Positions 50,195 to 63,199 of a stretch of 64,000 nt of DNA are shown one piece after another. This DNA is from Plasmopara viticola. Its lineage: Eukaryota > Oomycota > Peronosporomycetes > Peronosporales > Peronosporaceae. Under the pieces are notes generated by a model. That model was given only the letters and a program-made list of their open reading frames with translations, was not told the DNA's origin and did no database searches. Each line of letters starts with the position of its first letter. Position 1 is the first letter of the stretch. A program made the position numbers and the translations under genes. The stretch is taken from the NCBI GenBank assembly GCA_001695595.3, contig MBPM02000012.1, forward strand, positions 372,001 to 436,000, written 5' to 3'.

Positions 50195-53100
50195 TGTCCA
50201 GGATACATTTAAGGCACAAGCATTGACGCATTTTATAAGAAAACGGGTACATGGTAGGAGCACGTAATCTTCCGTTGGTGTTGTACGAGACCGGCGATGG
50301 ACAGACGTGATGGTGGTGAATACTATTGTGTAGTACGCGGGCTCGGAGGTGCAGCTAGATAGTACTCGCAAAAATGCAAAGCTCCTTGTTCAAGCCGACA
50401 GAGCTCGTTCTGCTTGCTCAATGCACTAAGTTTATGGAGATCAAGTGTTGATGCAAGCTGTGAGTGCAAAAAATTCAAGAATAATATTATTTAGACACGA
50501 AAAAATAAGAGTCTAATGGAGTCTTGAAGGCGCTTGTGCTCTAAAAATTTTACCAGCCAAAAGGTGACCAATCTGATTAATGGTCTAAAGAAAGAGAATT
50601 TGCGATGACTTAGGTGCTTAAAACATTTCTACACCGGCAAAAGTTAACAAATAATTACGCTGTCGGATAAGTAATTAAACGCTGTGGATAGTACAAAGAA
50701 TCTCTTTACAATTGAACGTGAGATTGGCTACACCAGCACACAATTGTCTAATATACAGGATGCCTACTACAAAGCATTTTCAGCATAGTAAGCTTGAAGA
50801 TAGAGGTTGTATAATGCGAAGCATGGACGGAAACCGAGTAGGCGGAGTAACAACGTTATAAAGTCAAAGTTTAACGATAAGCATGCGAGGGTGAACATCA
50901 AACTACACTCTCAAATTAGAAAGAAACTTAAGTTATGGTGCAGTACGAAATACGCACAGAGCGTCATCAAAGTCACCGGTCACGAGCGATCAGCCCACAT
51001 GAGCTATATAGAATCGTAATGAGTAAAATATTAAAATTTCGATGCTACTTTACCTGTCAATCCCATGAAACGACCAGGCCAAAGGTTGGGCATCTTTTTT
51101 GTGCACACGCTTCAACTGAGTATTTTGGTCGTGAAAATACTTAAAGAACAACTTAAAGCAGTGTCTTGTCTTAATAGCATTAAATCTCGGCGACGTTCAT
51201 GCCTTCTTGTGAATATTTATATTTGCGGATTCAAAAAAATGTGTTCGAATGACTGTTTTCATGGATGGCAAAAGATAGGCCCGCCTCAAACTAAAGTTCT
51301 TAAAAACGGACATCTACTAGTAAAAGGCCGCTTGGAATTGCTCCTTCGAAGGAGCATAGTCATAGATGGTCTCCACCCGCCAAAAAAACTTAAGGTAGAC
51401 TCAATCTTGTTTCGTATGGTGTAAGACCCGTTCGATTTCTATGAACTTGACTATTCCCGAGCAAAACAACATTTCTGCATCCGCAGCGATAGTCTTGGGT
51501 GCATGATGCGTGTCAGGCGCAAAAAGAGTCGAAAAAATGGATGTTAGTTTCGCTGAAGAGCTTTGAAGGGTTGCTGCTAGAAACCGCATCTTCGTGGACA
51601 GGAAAGCGCTGGCCAACTTGGAAGACCTAGGACCCCATGATTGGTATGACCTTAGAAATAGCCTCCGAGGACCTGACAGCTCCCGTTTAGGGAGTCAGCA
51701 GCAATATTCGCCTTCGCATATGATCGAGAATACCAACATGCAATTTAAGTGTTGCGTTGGAAAATATTACGTGCGAGCAAAGGATTGCAGGTAGAAAAAA
51801 GCTGACGGATCGTGTAGAGAAGCAGCGATAATTAGATCAATTCTAAACATTAATTAGGTAAATATAAATCTGACAGTGGCACCAAAGGCTTTCGATAGCA
51901 TAAAACCATGACATAGACAGGTGCTTTTAATCTTGGGATGGACGTGACTACAAACCACGAACTTTCGATCATTACCTGGACAAGTGTAAAGTGCTAGCCA
52001 TTCATCTTGCGAGCTAAGGCTTTGCTGTGTAGAGCTTCCACCCCTTTTGACATAATGTTCTTTTAGAAGGAAGCCTGGTCAAGCATACTCGTGAAGCAAG
52101 TCTCGAAAATAACGCTATCTTAAGAAAGTAGATGTATCGAGTGGAGTGATCTTCTGAAGAAAAAACAGCTTTATAATTTTGTATAGATGGTCAGCTTCGA
52201 CGACCTTAAGACCAGCCTGTGAAGGCGTTTTCGTCAAAGAGCAAATCAAAGCTGTTGGTTTACCTTTTGGACGCTGCAAATACATAATCACGTTATTGCA
52301 TGTTACATACGAAACAGTCGTTCTCTTCTGCGAAAAGTCAAATATTTGCGACAATTTAAAGCAGCAACGGAATTTTGATGATACAACCCAATGATGGAAA
52401 TTAAACAAGAAATAAATTTTGGCGAGTGCTTGATCGGGCTAACAAGATAAAATTTCCACTGGCACGAACTGAGCTGCAGTCAAGAAAGAACGTCCTCTGA
52501 AGATCAATGGCAGATTAGATCAATTTTTATGTATCTATACAATTCTGCAAGGTATTTTAATAAGCCTGAGCAGCAGTGCCAGATGCTGGAGTACTTTATC
52601 CAAAACGTTCAAAGACGAGATGAGTGAGTGTGAACGCTACGCGCATACAAGCAACTATCTCTTGAATACAGAAAGAAATAGTGTTCATCGTGCCTTCGGA
52701 CTCTCAGAGCTTTTAAGCATTGACTATGCTCAAAGATCTTGTACGTCGCTAAAACGTGATTCGACTACTTCGTAGATGGCTCCAGATGCGGATGCTTTAC
52801 AGACCCATAAAGCTCAGCATGTCGTCTACGCAGTGGACCCCGCTCGTCGAGCAGCTGCGAGGAAGTGGTTTTATTAACTGTGGAGCCTTCGCAAGGATTC
52901 AGTACGATACAAAGTAAGCTACTGTACACTGTCTCATGTCTCAACGAAGGCGACCTGATAAACATGAAATAGTGCCAATCGTGCATCACGAACGAGCAAC
53001 ATTGTTTTTCTTGTGCAAAAAGCCACAAAAGCTTGTTTTGTTGCGGCCTGTGACGTCAACAAAGTCCTGTTTTTACACTTAAGCGTGACGAGACGCTCTG

Positions 53101-53459
53101 GTAACCATAAAGCGGATGATGGTTGTGTCAAATGCATTATCATCATACTAAATATAAGGGCCAAGAGCTTTTTACTTAGATTGTGGAGCATGTTTGATAG
53201 CATATAACCCCGAGCGCTTCGCTGAGGAAACAGCTCATTACCTAAATTAATAAGCTTAATCTGAGCATAACAACAATAAAAATAATCGTGAAGTTTTTTA
53301 AGGCCAGAGAATGAATGGCTTCAATTTCATAAAATAAATCTCGAGTGCTCTGAGCTACTAATAAAAGAAGTGAGCTCGCTTGCGTTGAGGATGACGCTGG
53401 AAAATCTCTGGAGATAAGACAGTAATCGTCACTTCTGGGTTTTGCTGACCACCAGAAGA
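50195..53459. other. Unassigned, probably decayed retroelement sequence
   Basis: Short frames only. Position upstream of the plus-strand gypsy remnant suggests the tail of its gag region or older insertions, but no motif lets me say so. Confidence 0.35.
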
Positions 53460-55800
53460 AGCTTTATTTCGGTTTGGAGCACATCGTAAAGCTGACGCAC
53501 CCGGTGACTTACTCGTTAAGTCGCATCGAGCTGTTGCCCTAGAAAACTCTTTTCATAGCTGTGAACATACTTTGCTTTACGTTCCGGAAGTAAAGTGCAT
53601 CCTAAAACAGAATAAACACTTTGGTTTTGGCAATACGCGACCTTCGATCAGGACGCAAATTTTGAATGAGGTCGAGCATATTATCTCTTACGATGCAGAG
53701 GTTCAATATTGGCAGCTATAATGTTGTGAAAATCTACTTCGACATAATGTACGTATCCACACGAAGAGAAGATGTCGCAAACCACGTTACAGCCTAAGAC
53801 CATTAAGTCTACTTAAACAAAGAAAAGAAGAGCAACTGTATGTCAAAGTGACAGGATAAAGATTATCGCAGAATGGCCAGTGTTGAAGAAAAAGAAGCAA
53901 TGTAGGGCTTCTTAAATACTACAGTTGATGTCTAAAGGTTCCGCTTGGACGTTGCGCAATTCGTAGGACCACTTCATGGCAGTAATAAAGGAAAATGTCC
54001 TCAGAAAACAATCGAATTTTCGGACCGTCAATCAAGCTGTTTCAACAAAATTAAGCGTCCCTTGACGATTCCAACTTTTCTAATCTTCCGGGCTTCTCGT
54101 AATCATTTGATGTCATAATGAACCAAGGCAATCTTGTAAATATAAAAGTCAGAGCTACAACGCCTTCCTGATTTTACCGGTCAACGAATAATGATAGCCG
54201 AGCTGAGTACACTGTTCTTCAGCATAAGCTATTTGCAGTCTTGCATGAACAAGTGTCTCTTATTCGACAGTAACGGTCGGAGCGGATCACAAGAGTGTCA
54301 AGACGTTTCTGACGCAGAAAACAGCAATCCTGAGAGTAGCTCAATGATAAATTAGCTTGCTAAACAAAGCCTTTTTTATATAGGATTTGTGTGAAGTTGA
54401 TAGCGTGGCTGGTTTATAGTCATGCAAACCAATCTTTGGGCTTAAAGCTGTTCAATGTAGCTTGTAAGAGCCTATTGAAGCGATCAAAGTTTTCGGGGAG
54501 ATTGGGGTGGGAAAGGTCACAGCGCGAAGACAATGTTTGCAATGGAGGCCTATAGTGACGTCATCAGAAAGCTAAGAAATGGAAAATGTGCGCGAGGCCT
54601 TATTGCACGATGATATTTTGCAATACTTAACAGGCAAAGATGATAGAATATCTCGTTGGAGAAGATCTGAAAAAGGTCGTGTCATCTGTATAAAGCACAC
54701 TTCTATGTTGGCAGGCTACCCAGGATTTAACAATGGCTATCTGGCCGTGCGTGAAGTGTACTACCGGCCGGAAATGATGAAGTTCGTCTCAACACTTGAA
54801 GTACGTGTCAGTGCAACAAGAATAGGCAAGCTAAGTCGTTAGGATTCTTTAGTCTCTGAATGTTCTAAGAAGCAAATAAGTCAACATTAAAACGGACTCC
54901 ATCGTATCTCTACCGAAGACTAAATGTGATTTTAGTGCCGTCATTGGAGTTGTTCATCGCTTCTAAATGGAAAAGGCTAAGTTCACCGCTACAACGAAAT
55001 GAAATAACAAAGCCCTACTAAAGAACTCTTTAAGTGCCAGACGTCGTTGTGTCTGACTCAGACACCATTCTCACACTCAAGTTATACAAGCAGTCTGCAG
55101 TGGAAAGCAGCACAGCTGCTCTTGGGCTCTAGCCCGCAAGCGTATGGATAAGCGAAATTACTTTAGGAGACTATCCCCCGAGAGGTCGTAGACCCAGCTT
55201 CTAGTGAGTGGAATAAATTTGTGCATCTTTAAAAGAAATATTACAATTGACGCGTGCACTTTAAGATTAAAATGGCATCATTTAAATCGGATCTGTGGTA
55301 TGTGTCTTGTATGCATGGTGAGGATCCAAAATATCACAAGATAAATACGTCTTCTCAAGAGCTATTATTTAGCCAAGCAAAGCCCGCGAGCGCATGAAAA
55401 CAATCACGACAAGAACAGCCTTACCCAAGACTTGAAGATTAATGACATGGTGTTTAGGATTTGGATGCCCATTGCAAAACTTTGCTTAGTCAAAGAATTC
55501 GCATCGAGATATATTGGCTCATTTTAATCTTGAAGAAAGCTTTGCGGAAGTCTTAAAATTTGGGATCTCTTGAGGGATAGAAGTCGCATCTAATATTCAG
55601 TACTTCACCTTTAAAAGCCATATCGTAAGAGCCCGAGCGTCGGCAAAGAGAAATGAGGGCACGTCGACCAGTGGCTACGAAAGAGATCGCGTCAAAGCCA
55701 CAGTGCAAGATTTGGTGACGTGGTGAAACCAAGATCGGGAGCCGTGGAGAATCTGAAATAAGATTCTAGACTCATTTATTAAGTGTCCGAAACGTTGAAT
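53460..55800 (+). mobile_element. Decayed Ty3/gypsy retrotransposon 3, pol region
   Basis: About 53725-53790 reads VKIYFDIMYVSTREDVANHV, homologous to the RT of element 1 (FFDDIYVITQSEDVADHV). 54579-54842 is the integrase zinc region (KHTSMLAGYPGFNNGYLAVR, EVYYRPEMMKFVST). About 54905-55150 matches the rve core (SLPKTKCDFSAVIGV). gatcgggagccgtggagaat at 55734-55753 is the chromodomain end. Stops throughout. Confidence 0.75.
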
Positions 55801-55839
55801 GCCATGTTTAAATATATGCCTATCCTTGAAGGGATATCA

Positions 55840-56262
55840 AGTTTTGTAGCTGTCGTCATTGGCAGAATAATCGGCAAGGACAAGCACGCCACAATAGATT
55901 GTCCAGAAATATTTATTTATATCCTCTACAGCTGCAGAGCCTTAAACCAAGAAAATAAGGCGTTTATGTATTCAGACGTCCCGTAATCATTGGGAGTCAA
56001 GATACTTTTCTTATAAAAATCATCCAGAATCTTTACAATGCAAAAATAGTATAGGGGGACAAAAGGCCTTTATTTGGTAGCAGTAGATAGGCGGGAGCCA
56101 AAACATAAGTGGTTTCAAATCACGAATCCGTAAGATACATCAGCTCAAAATCACTTCTTAACGTGCTTCAAGCAACGAATACGCTCCATCTGCTGGTTCC
56201 GCCCCGCTCGCTCAGGCGACAACCGATCTTCCAAAAAGATTTCTCCGTGACTGTGTTACGGC
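55840..56262 (+). repeat. 3' LTR of gypsy element 3
   Basis: gtagctgtcgtcattggcag and acgccacaatagattgtcc match the LTR of element 2 (39806-39990, inverted). The end gactgtgttac matches the LTR end of element 1 (30850). Strongly diverged from the element 1 LTRs. Confidence 0.65.
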
Positions 56263-56841
56263 AGATACTTAGGGCTAGTATCCTTATTTTGTTCTTTTGA
56301 GCTCGCTTTGAATTCGTGACGATCACTGCTGTGAACATGATGCAGTCTTTAGCGTAGCTCTAATGCTAAACTGACACTTAAGCGTTACAATTGCTGGTGT
56401 CTATGACTACGATCGATCCTGGTAAACCCATGACAACAAAAACTTGTTGTCATGGTCTTTCGTTGTTAATGTGGATCTTGATTGGTATTCGGTAGTCGGG
56501 AACTCTTGTAGTGGTTGTCACCTACACAAAATAATGACACTAGTAGTAGTAACATGATTAGGTTCGTGCGTGGAAGTACTAATAAATGAAATTGGCGACC
56601 TTACCAGTAGCAATATTTTACAAAGGACGTTGACACCAATGCGAAGAAGCAGATTGGGAGCTCGACTTTATCCATTTTTTGCCTTTGCAAACAACGGCTA
56701 TTCAAATCCCACGAAGCATTATAATCATTCAGGACCTTTTTGTTCATTACGCTACCTGTAGAGTACACCACTCTTTAGAACGGTAGCTGCTCCGGGTCTA
56801 ATCGTGGAGCGCCGGCGTTACTTGTCGAAGCTGTAGTATTT
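56263..56841. other. 3' flank of RxLR gene 4
   Basis: The last 80 bases (cgtggagcgccggcgttact, tgtcgaagctgtagtatt) are the family 3' flank. 56290-56480 resembles parts of 44360-44530 (gacgatcactgctgtgaacatgatg versus gattgtcaccgctgtgagcatgag). No gene. Confidence 0.5.
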
Positions 56842-58632
56842 CTAGTCTCGGGGAAGCGTAAGTTGATTATTCTTCTTGCCACTGCTTGAAGTCGACAGCT
56901 TTAGAATCCAATCTAAAGGCTTAGGTTTGGGAGGCAGGCCTTTGACTAAATCCTTACGTTCGTGACAAAATTCGAAGAATAAATCGTACAGGATGACCAA
57001 CTTCACATTTAAGGCCTCCCGCAATTTCTCCAAATTGTTTGAGTGCACCATCTCTTCAACCCCCAGAAACTTCTTTAAATCTGGGTCCAGCAATATTCGT
57101 AAATGCGATGCGTCCTTCTGATGAAGTGCCATAAGCCTTAATGTGTTGTAAGTTTCGACGTTGTTTGGACTTGATTTTTGATCCCGTCGGACTAATCTTA
57201 GCATGATAGCCGTCTCTTGTGGATACAGGTGGAACGGCAGGTGAAAGGCTTCGAGAAACGCCTTGTGGACTTCTTTCACCTCGTAATTTAAAGTATCTTT
57301 CGGAAGCATCTTGGGACCTTTCGCGAACTCAGAGCTCCAATTTTCCGGGACGGTTTGACGAATTGCCGCCGTGAAATGCGCGGGTTCGTCATCATCTTCG
57401 CTCAAGTGAAAAAGGTGTTCGGCTGTATGTGAATCCTGTTTTCGTAAATTTCCCACATCGTCAACGTGTTGGTTTTTGTCGAGCTGCAAAGTGATCGGCT
57501 GGTTGTCAAGCCGACCACTAGGAGCTTTGGGATTGGTTGTGGACGATTCCAAATGCGCGAGTCGGTTAAAATGCTGCATTACGAAACTTGCAGCGTTATT
57601 CATGATGGCTGTCGGATCCGTTTTCTTCAGTCTTTTCGCCAAAACAAAGCGTAGATTGTATGTCACCAAAACTAGAAACTTGTCGGGATCGGGCGGAACA
57701 TTCACTTCTTTTGAGGCGATGCGGTGGTCCGTGTTGCTATTCAATGGATTCGAGGGCTTTGAATGTACTTCAATTTCACTTGTTTCTTGTCGATTCACTG
57801 TCGTAAAATGCGCACTGTTTGGTGTCGGGGCGATGCGCTTGCGCTTGGTGCTTTCCAATTGAATCCACTTTTTCGAAGCTTCTCTAATTGCACTTGCTTC
57901 TTGACGGTTCGCCACCCCAGGGAGGGCAGATTCTTCAAACAAGTGCAAAAGATCGAATGACACTGCATCTTCTTTCCGCAAATTCTCATATTGCTCATTT
58001 TTGTCGAGCTGTAACGCTTTTTGAGTGATCAACTGGTTGTAAAGTCGACCACTAGGAGCTTTGTCGTTTATCCTAGAAGGATCTAGAGGCTCGAATTGGT
58101 AGTCGTGCTGGGTCACAGGCCTCGCGACGTTTTCTATGACGACGGTTGGACGTTTCCTCGTCCGTTTTTTTGGCAATGGTAATGATCTATCGTTTGCCAC
58201 AGACACCAAAGACATTTCTGAGTCTGGCCGTACATGTCCAGGCACCTCGTTGCGCGTTGGAAAAAAGTGCTGGTGCTCGGTGTTTCTTAATTGGCTCAAG
58301 GTCTTCGATGCTACTTCAATCGCATTTACTTCTCCCTCCATTCTCATCGCATTAGCCGGAATTTTCAGAGGATTTGGAACATTCAGCATCGTCAAAAATT
58401 TGCTTGGAGGCAAAGGCGTGCGCTCTTCATCACCCGCCGAGAGCATCGAGTCGTTCTTTAGGTCACGACTTGCTCGAAGAAGTCGACTCTGCAATATTTT
58501 ATTAGCTTTGTCAACAGACGGCATAAAGCCACTATCAAGTGCATGTTGAGGTCCGTCCTGGTCAAACCCAGCAGCTGCTTGGCCGCCGACCGCGACGAGA
58601 AGCACGATAGCCACGTTATTTGCGCCGCGCAT
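56842..58632 (-). CDS. Secreted RxLR-EER effector, long repeat type (copy 4, 596 aa)
   Basis: ATG 58632 (MRGANNVAIVLLVAVGGQAAA) matches the paralogues; an upstream ATG at 58653 would add seven residues. A canonical RLLR is at 50-53 and EER at 69-71. It is shorter than its relatives because the second repeat is cut: after KRKRIAPTPNS the sequence jumps to AHFTTVNRQETSEIE, losing most of a repeat in frame. The C-terminal domain is intact (HKAFLEAFHLPFHLYP, KLVILYDLFFEFCHERKDLV). Basic stretches (PKKRTRKRPTVVI) recur. Open ORF. Confidence 0.9.
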   Translation of the reverse strand: MRGANNVAIVLLVAVGGQAAAGFDQDGPQHALDSGFMPSVDKANKILQSRLLRASRDLKNDSMLSAGDEERTPLPPSKFLTMLNVPNPLKIPANAMRMEGEVNAIEVASKTLSQLRNTEHQHFFPTRNEVPGHVRPDSEMSLVSVANDRSLPLPKKRTRKRPTVVIENVARPVTQHDYQFEPLDPSRINDKAPSGRLYNQLITQKALQLDKNEQYENLRKEDAVSFDLLHLFEESALPGVANRQEASAIREASKKWIQLESTKRKRIAPTPNSAHFTTVNRQETSEIEVHSKPSNPLNSNTDHRIASKEVNVPPDPDKFLVLVTYNLRFVLAKRLKKTDPTAIMNNAASFVMQHFNRLAHLESSTTNPKAPSGRLDNQPITLQLDKNQHVDDVGNLRKQDSHTAEHLFHLSEDDDEPAHFTAAIRQTVPENWSSEFAKGPKMLPKDTLNYEVKEVHKAFLEAFHLPFHLYPQETAIMLRLVRRDQKSSPNNVETYNTLRLMALHQKDASHLRILLDPDLKKFLGVEEMVHSNNLEKLREALNVKLVILYDLFFEFCHERKDLVKGLPPKPKPLDWILKLSTSSSGKKNNQLTLPRD

Positions 58633-61600
58633 GGAGAATACAAGGGGAACCAATTATAATTTTTGCTGTCTAATTAGTAATATGTGCACCTGATGTACCG
58701 ATATTCTCAAACACCAATTACCGTGGATGTCTTTATTAATGTATGTGAGCAAATAACCATGTATTACTGAATCTGAGCCAAAAATTGAGCGAATACTTCA
58801 CCACTTACAAAGAAGTATTTATTATTCGCTTCGATGTCGTGGTCGTGAACGGAGGACACTAGGTATTGTTCTCCGAGTGTGCATACATAAACTGTTGCTG
58901 TTCGACTTAAGATGCTTGACAATACAAACTACTTACCTGCGCAAATGGGAGCGTAAGACAAGCTTTTAGATGGCAGACTGCATCAGGCAGTATGGCCATG
59001 ACCAGATCAAGTTGTGGTGCAATATTATGGCGCCGTAATAAAACAATACGATGTCAATTAATGGTCAATAGCTTGTTCTAATTGCTTGCAAAAGCGCCCT
59101 GATATCAGTTGGATTATATAGTAACAAAGTCTGTTGAATTACAAAATCTTCATTGTTTTTGGTTACAGCAACTGAAGCGACATGGCGAATCAAGGTAGTA
59201 AATTAGAATTAGCAGAAGGGGATAGGCGTTTAAGCTTATAAAGCACTATTATATAAAATCAGAGAATAGCGTCACTAGCACACAGAAATACTTAACAAGT
59301 GTCGACAAATCAGCCATAAGTATTGGATTTACACAAGTATTGGGGCTTATTTAACAAGAAAATGCGAGCACCACACGTCGATAATTAACATCCATTATTT
59401 CCTCACATTTTTTTTTTGATTAGCAGGGCGAGAAGCGCACAAGTATTGCTGAAACTAGGGCAGTAAAAATTTACCGTACTTGGAATTTACAAGACCATGG
59501 CTACCGCTCTGCCGAATAGTATAACGAGCTTAAAGGCAAAGGAGGGTGGGGATAGTGATCCAAGAGCGTTGTAAAATTGTGCATCCTTCGGTAGACTGAG
59601 CAAGAAGTATGTACTTTAATATCGCCAACAGCGTAATGGAGCCGTCAAGCAATCAAATAATGTGTTCGCGTTCGACGAGGGTTCCACGCATTGGATTTTC
59701 ACACACAAATGTCGACTAACACATACATATATGGAATAAATATCTAGCCATACGTCTGCTATTACCTGATATGCCAACTTCGCGAGCCTCATAAATTTCG
59801 AAGTTTTGTTTATGAGTTTCCACATCCATCGCTATTTTGCGATATCCTGCTTCAACAAGAGCCAATGCAACCTCGCTCTTAACCGCGCCAACAAACTCTC
59901 GTTCAAGTCTTTAAGCTTATCAATGACAAGAATCTTAAGCAGAGCCACAAACATGGTATCTCGCGCATATGCGCTACAAATTATAACTAAGCCAGGTAAG
60001 GTCGCAGTTGAAACGAAAGTTGGTTTACTTTATTGGTAAGAGGGATCCGCTTTCCTGTCTTACGATATACACTGAAGCAATTTATCCTGAGAAAGGAAAG
60101 CCAACTGGTCGTTATTTTACGAGAGGTGAGGCGAGTCCGTAGTAATAGCGTAAAGCTTAAAAGGTAGTATGTAAGCTTTGAGAGCATACTTCATCGCAGG
60201 TGGCTACTTTAAAAACCAAGTTTGTTTCTTCTTGGTACCTTTGCGCCTGCTTGCCACATTAACAAATTATGACTCTGGACAGTCGTGTATCAGATCAGCA
60301 ACATCAAGATCGGCGCGCAAGAAAGGCTTTTCTTGACTCTCTGTCAAGATAATCTCATTTCCTTTGACTTTTTTGCCACTTATAAATAATATTTATGTAA
60401 GCAAGTCGTCAGGACAATTCATTCCCTTAAGTAATTCCGGTACGACAGAGTTAGCTCTATACAAGGTGGCAAAGCACCAAAGATGGGCGTCGTGTGACAC
60501 TATCCCTATCGGCTTTACGAATGAAAAATGTAGAATGATCAATCAAAGCTCTACCCGTTTATTCTAAGTGCTTGGTTTATGTCTCTCACATTCTTTAAAG
60601 TAAAGAAGAGCTGGTTTTATTAGGTCGGATGTAGTCTCTTTCGGGCATAACAAAAATATTTTTTATGCTTAAGTACAAACAAATGAATTCTAGGTTCAAG
60701 TTCTTTTTCGAACATATTGGCTTCTTTCTGTGTTATAGTCTATATTCGAGCGCTATACTCCGTTTTCGACAATTTTTCTTTTTTTAAAATACTTAACGAC
60801 CTGCATTTATCGATGAGAACCATGCGTCGCCTCCTTTTCTAAAATGTTTCGACGAGACGCTTTGTGTCGCATACATGTGCCCATGATCACACGAACGAAA
60901 GCACTACCGACCAGCAAAATGAGTAACTCAAAAAATTCTCAGCGACGCGGAATTTGCGCCACCCTACGAGCATCAGAAGGTCAGCACCCTCACTTTCTCG
61001 AACTTGAGCCGAATGCATCACACCGGGCATTCAGCAAAAATTACGTTACGACTGTCAAAAGGGATTCGGCTATCACAACGTAGCTGTAAGCCAAAAGTGC
61101 TGCTCTAGGCATGTAGCAAGTGCTGACTTTTACAAGCACTGCTCAGTAGATAACGCACCGCTCTATGCTCTGGACTTCACCAATACCTCTTCCAGCATTT
61201 TAACTCAAACATCGGGCCGATTTGATAAATATTTTCATGTTGTTGAACAACCTATTTCAACATCTGCATTTGTCTCACTCAAGCTCTGATAGGAAACAAT
61301 TAGTTGGTGACGTTCTCCAAATACATTCCAATCAACGACTCGTGGTCGCCAATCTCTTTTTTCGCTAGTCTCTGCTCGAACTAACACACAAATCCATATA
61401 GTTACCAATACTATCTATCATTGTATGATGTAAAGGAGCAAAAGAAGACAACTCTTTTGATTTTGCTAGTCTTAATTTGATTGTCTCTTCTTTAGCATCG
61501 TCAATTTTATTTGCGCATGTAAAAACCCTTTCTGAACAATTTTTGTCGCAATATGAAAAGGAGTGTGGAATCTTATCTAAAGCTTTGATCTAAAGAAGTA

Positions 61601-62340
61601 CACGCTATGGACGGAGTGACCAAAAGAACCTTCCAAAAGCTCTAAGCGTTTTAAATACGACGGTTTCGATTTTAGTGATATTATGATCCAAAGTTATGAT
61701 GTCTGGGTAATAACCATTTAAAATTTCGTCTTGAATAAGGTAAACGCTCTCCCATTGCTTAACCGCTATGAACCACAAGTCCGTTCAAAACATGCCAAAT
61801 CTTCAAGCTCACGAGCCTCTGGCTTATAAGTTTAACAAAGTTGAACGTTACAGCTCATAAGCATTGAAAGCGATCAAGTGTAGCCAAGTGGCATGTTGTA
61901 AGCAGCGAGACTAAAATTTATTCAAAGACAAAGGCACTGAGCCTTAGAATGTTTGTAGACGCTCCAGATTATGTATCTTAGCGCGCAGTTATACCGACCA
62001 CTGTGCGTTACGTCCGTGCTATAAAAAGTACCCTTCGTAATTCTGTGCTCCCCATCATAGGATGTCTCGCTTCTTACTATATGTGGCCACAAGCACTCTC
62101 GCCTTGAACTCTATGAAGCACAATTGCAAGGAAAAGTTCGTGGGAGGTCGTTTATGGACTGAACTTTGGGTAGCGAGCGGGGAAAGTATCTGTTATTTAG
62201 AGCAAATTGAGATGAGATATAGAACTCTTACGGAGTTTTGTCTTAGTTCTGAATCCTTAGCTGTTACCGCAATTTCTTTTTTTAAGTTTCTTAAAAAACA
62301 AATTTTTTGACCGGCAAGATACCATGACTTTCGACGATTG
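58633..62340. other. Gene-poor region 5' of RxLR gene 4
   Basis: The first 400 bases share tracts with the 5' flanks of RxLR genes 1-3 (gagcgaatacttcaccac; tatggccatgaccagatcaag near 59000). Beyond that I see only short frames without domain features and no RNA genes. Confidence 0.45.
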
Positions 62341-62520
62341 TAGGACATCTGTAAGAATTAATGTCTTCTTAATTTGGTCTTCAATCCCTCGGTCAAGAAC
62401 TTACTAAGTACCATTTTGTATGTATCATTGGACAATGTGGATTTTGGCGTGATAGCCGTTGCCGGCCAGCCTGTCAGTAAACACAGGTCAGCCATGCGGA
62501 CGATAGAGTCAAGCCACGAT
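62341..62520 (-). repeat. Gypsy LTR fragment
   Basis: Minus strand ctggccggcaacggctatca, then acgccaaaatccacattgtcc, matches the LTRs at 39806-39990 and 55840. Boundaries uncertain, no internal element nearby. Confidence 0.5.
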
Positions 62521-63199
62521 GAGGAAATATACAGTAAAGGCGATGGGGAAATAGAAGAAGTAGCTGGGAGCATTGGACTCAATGCCATAAGCTTAGAAGA
62601 TTGACTGATGCTTAAAGATTGCGTCTGAAGCATATAGAAGAAACACCAGCTTTGCTGCAGTATTTTAGACGAAAATGCGATGCGTTGTGCGATTGCTGGT
62701 TATTAAGTTCGAAGTGAGTAGCTTTGTCGTATAATAGACGTGGTGGACATTGAAGACGATGGGGAGGAGTGTGTTGCGATGACTACGTCTACCGAAATGG
62801 CTGTTAATATATAGCTAATCAATTGGCCATGAAGATTAATAGAACCAAGACTAGCAAGAAGTAGGTCATGTTGGTAGATTTCACAATGATTTTCTCTTTC
62901 GATTAGGGCAAATTAAAAAAAAAACTTAGGAGCGCACACTGTCGAGTGTTTCAACTAGAGATGCTAAATGATACTAAATTATTACCGAAAGCAAGGAAAA
63001 ACAATCGTAGATCTATTTCATCTTTCTGTAGCCAATCTGAAAAAAAGTACATCAGGACATCTGCCACAACGCATTACTTATGACAGAGATCCGATTTTTG
63101 TCATATCTTCTTTTTGAGAACAAGTCCTTCTTGACACAATCTGATAGGAAGAAAATACTCCGATAGCGTTGACAAATTAGCTGAACATCAGGCGATTTT
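62521..63199. other. Unassigned spacer
   Basis: AT-rich, no gene recognised. Confidence 0.4.

Noticed and set aside
60844..61083. 79-codon plus-strand ORF as an effector candidate
   Set aside because: No signal peptide, no motif, and no copy elsewhere in the window.
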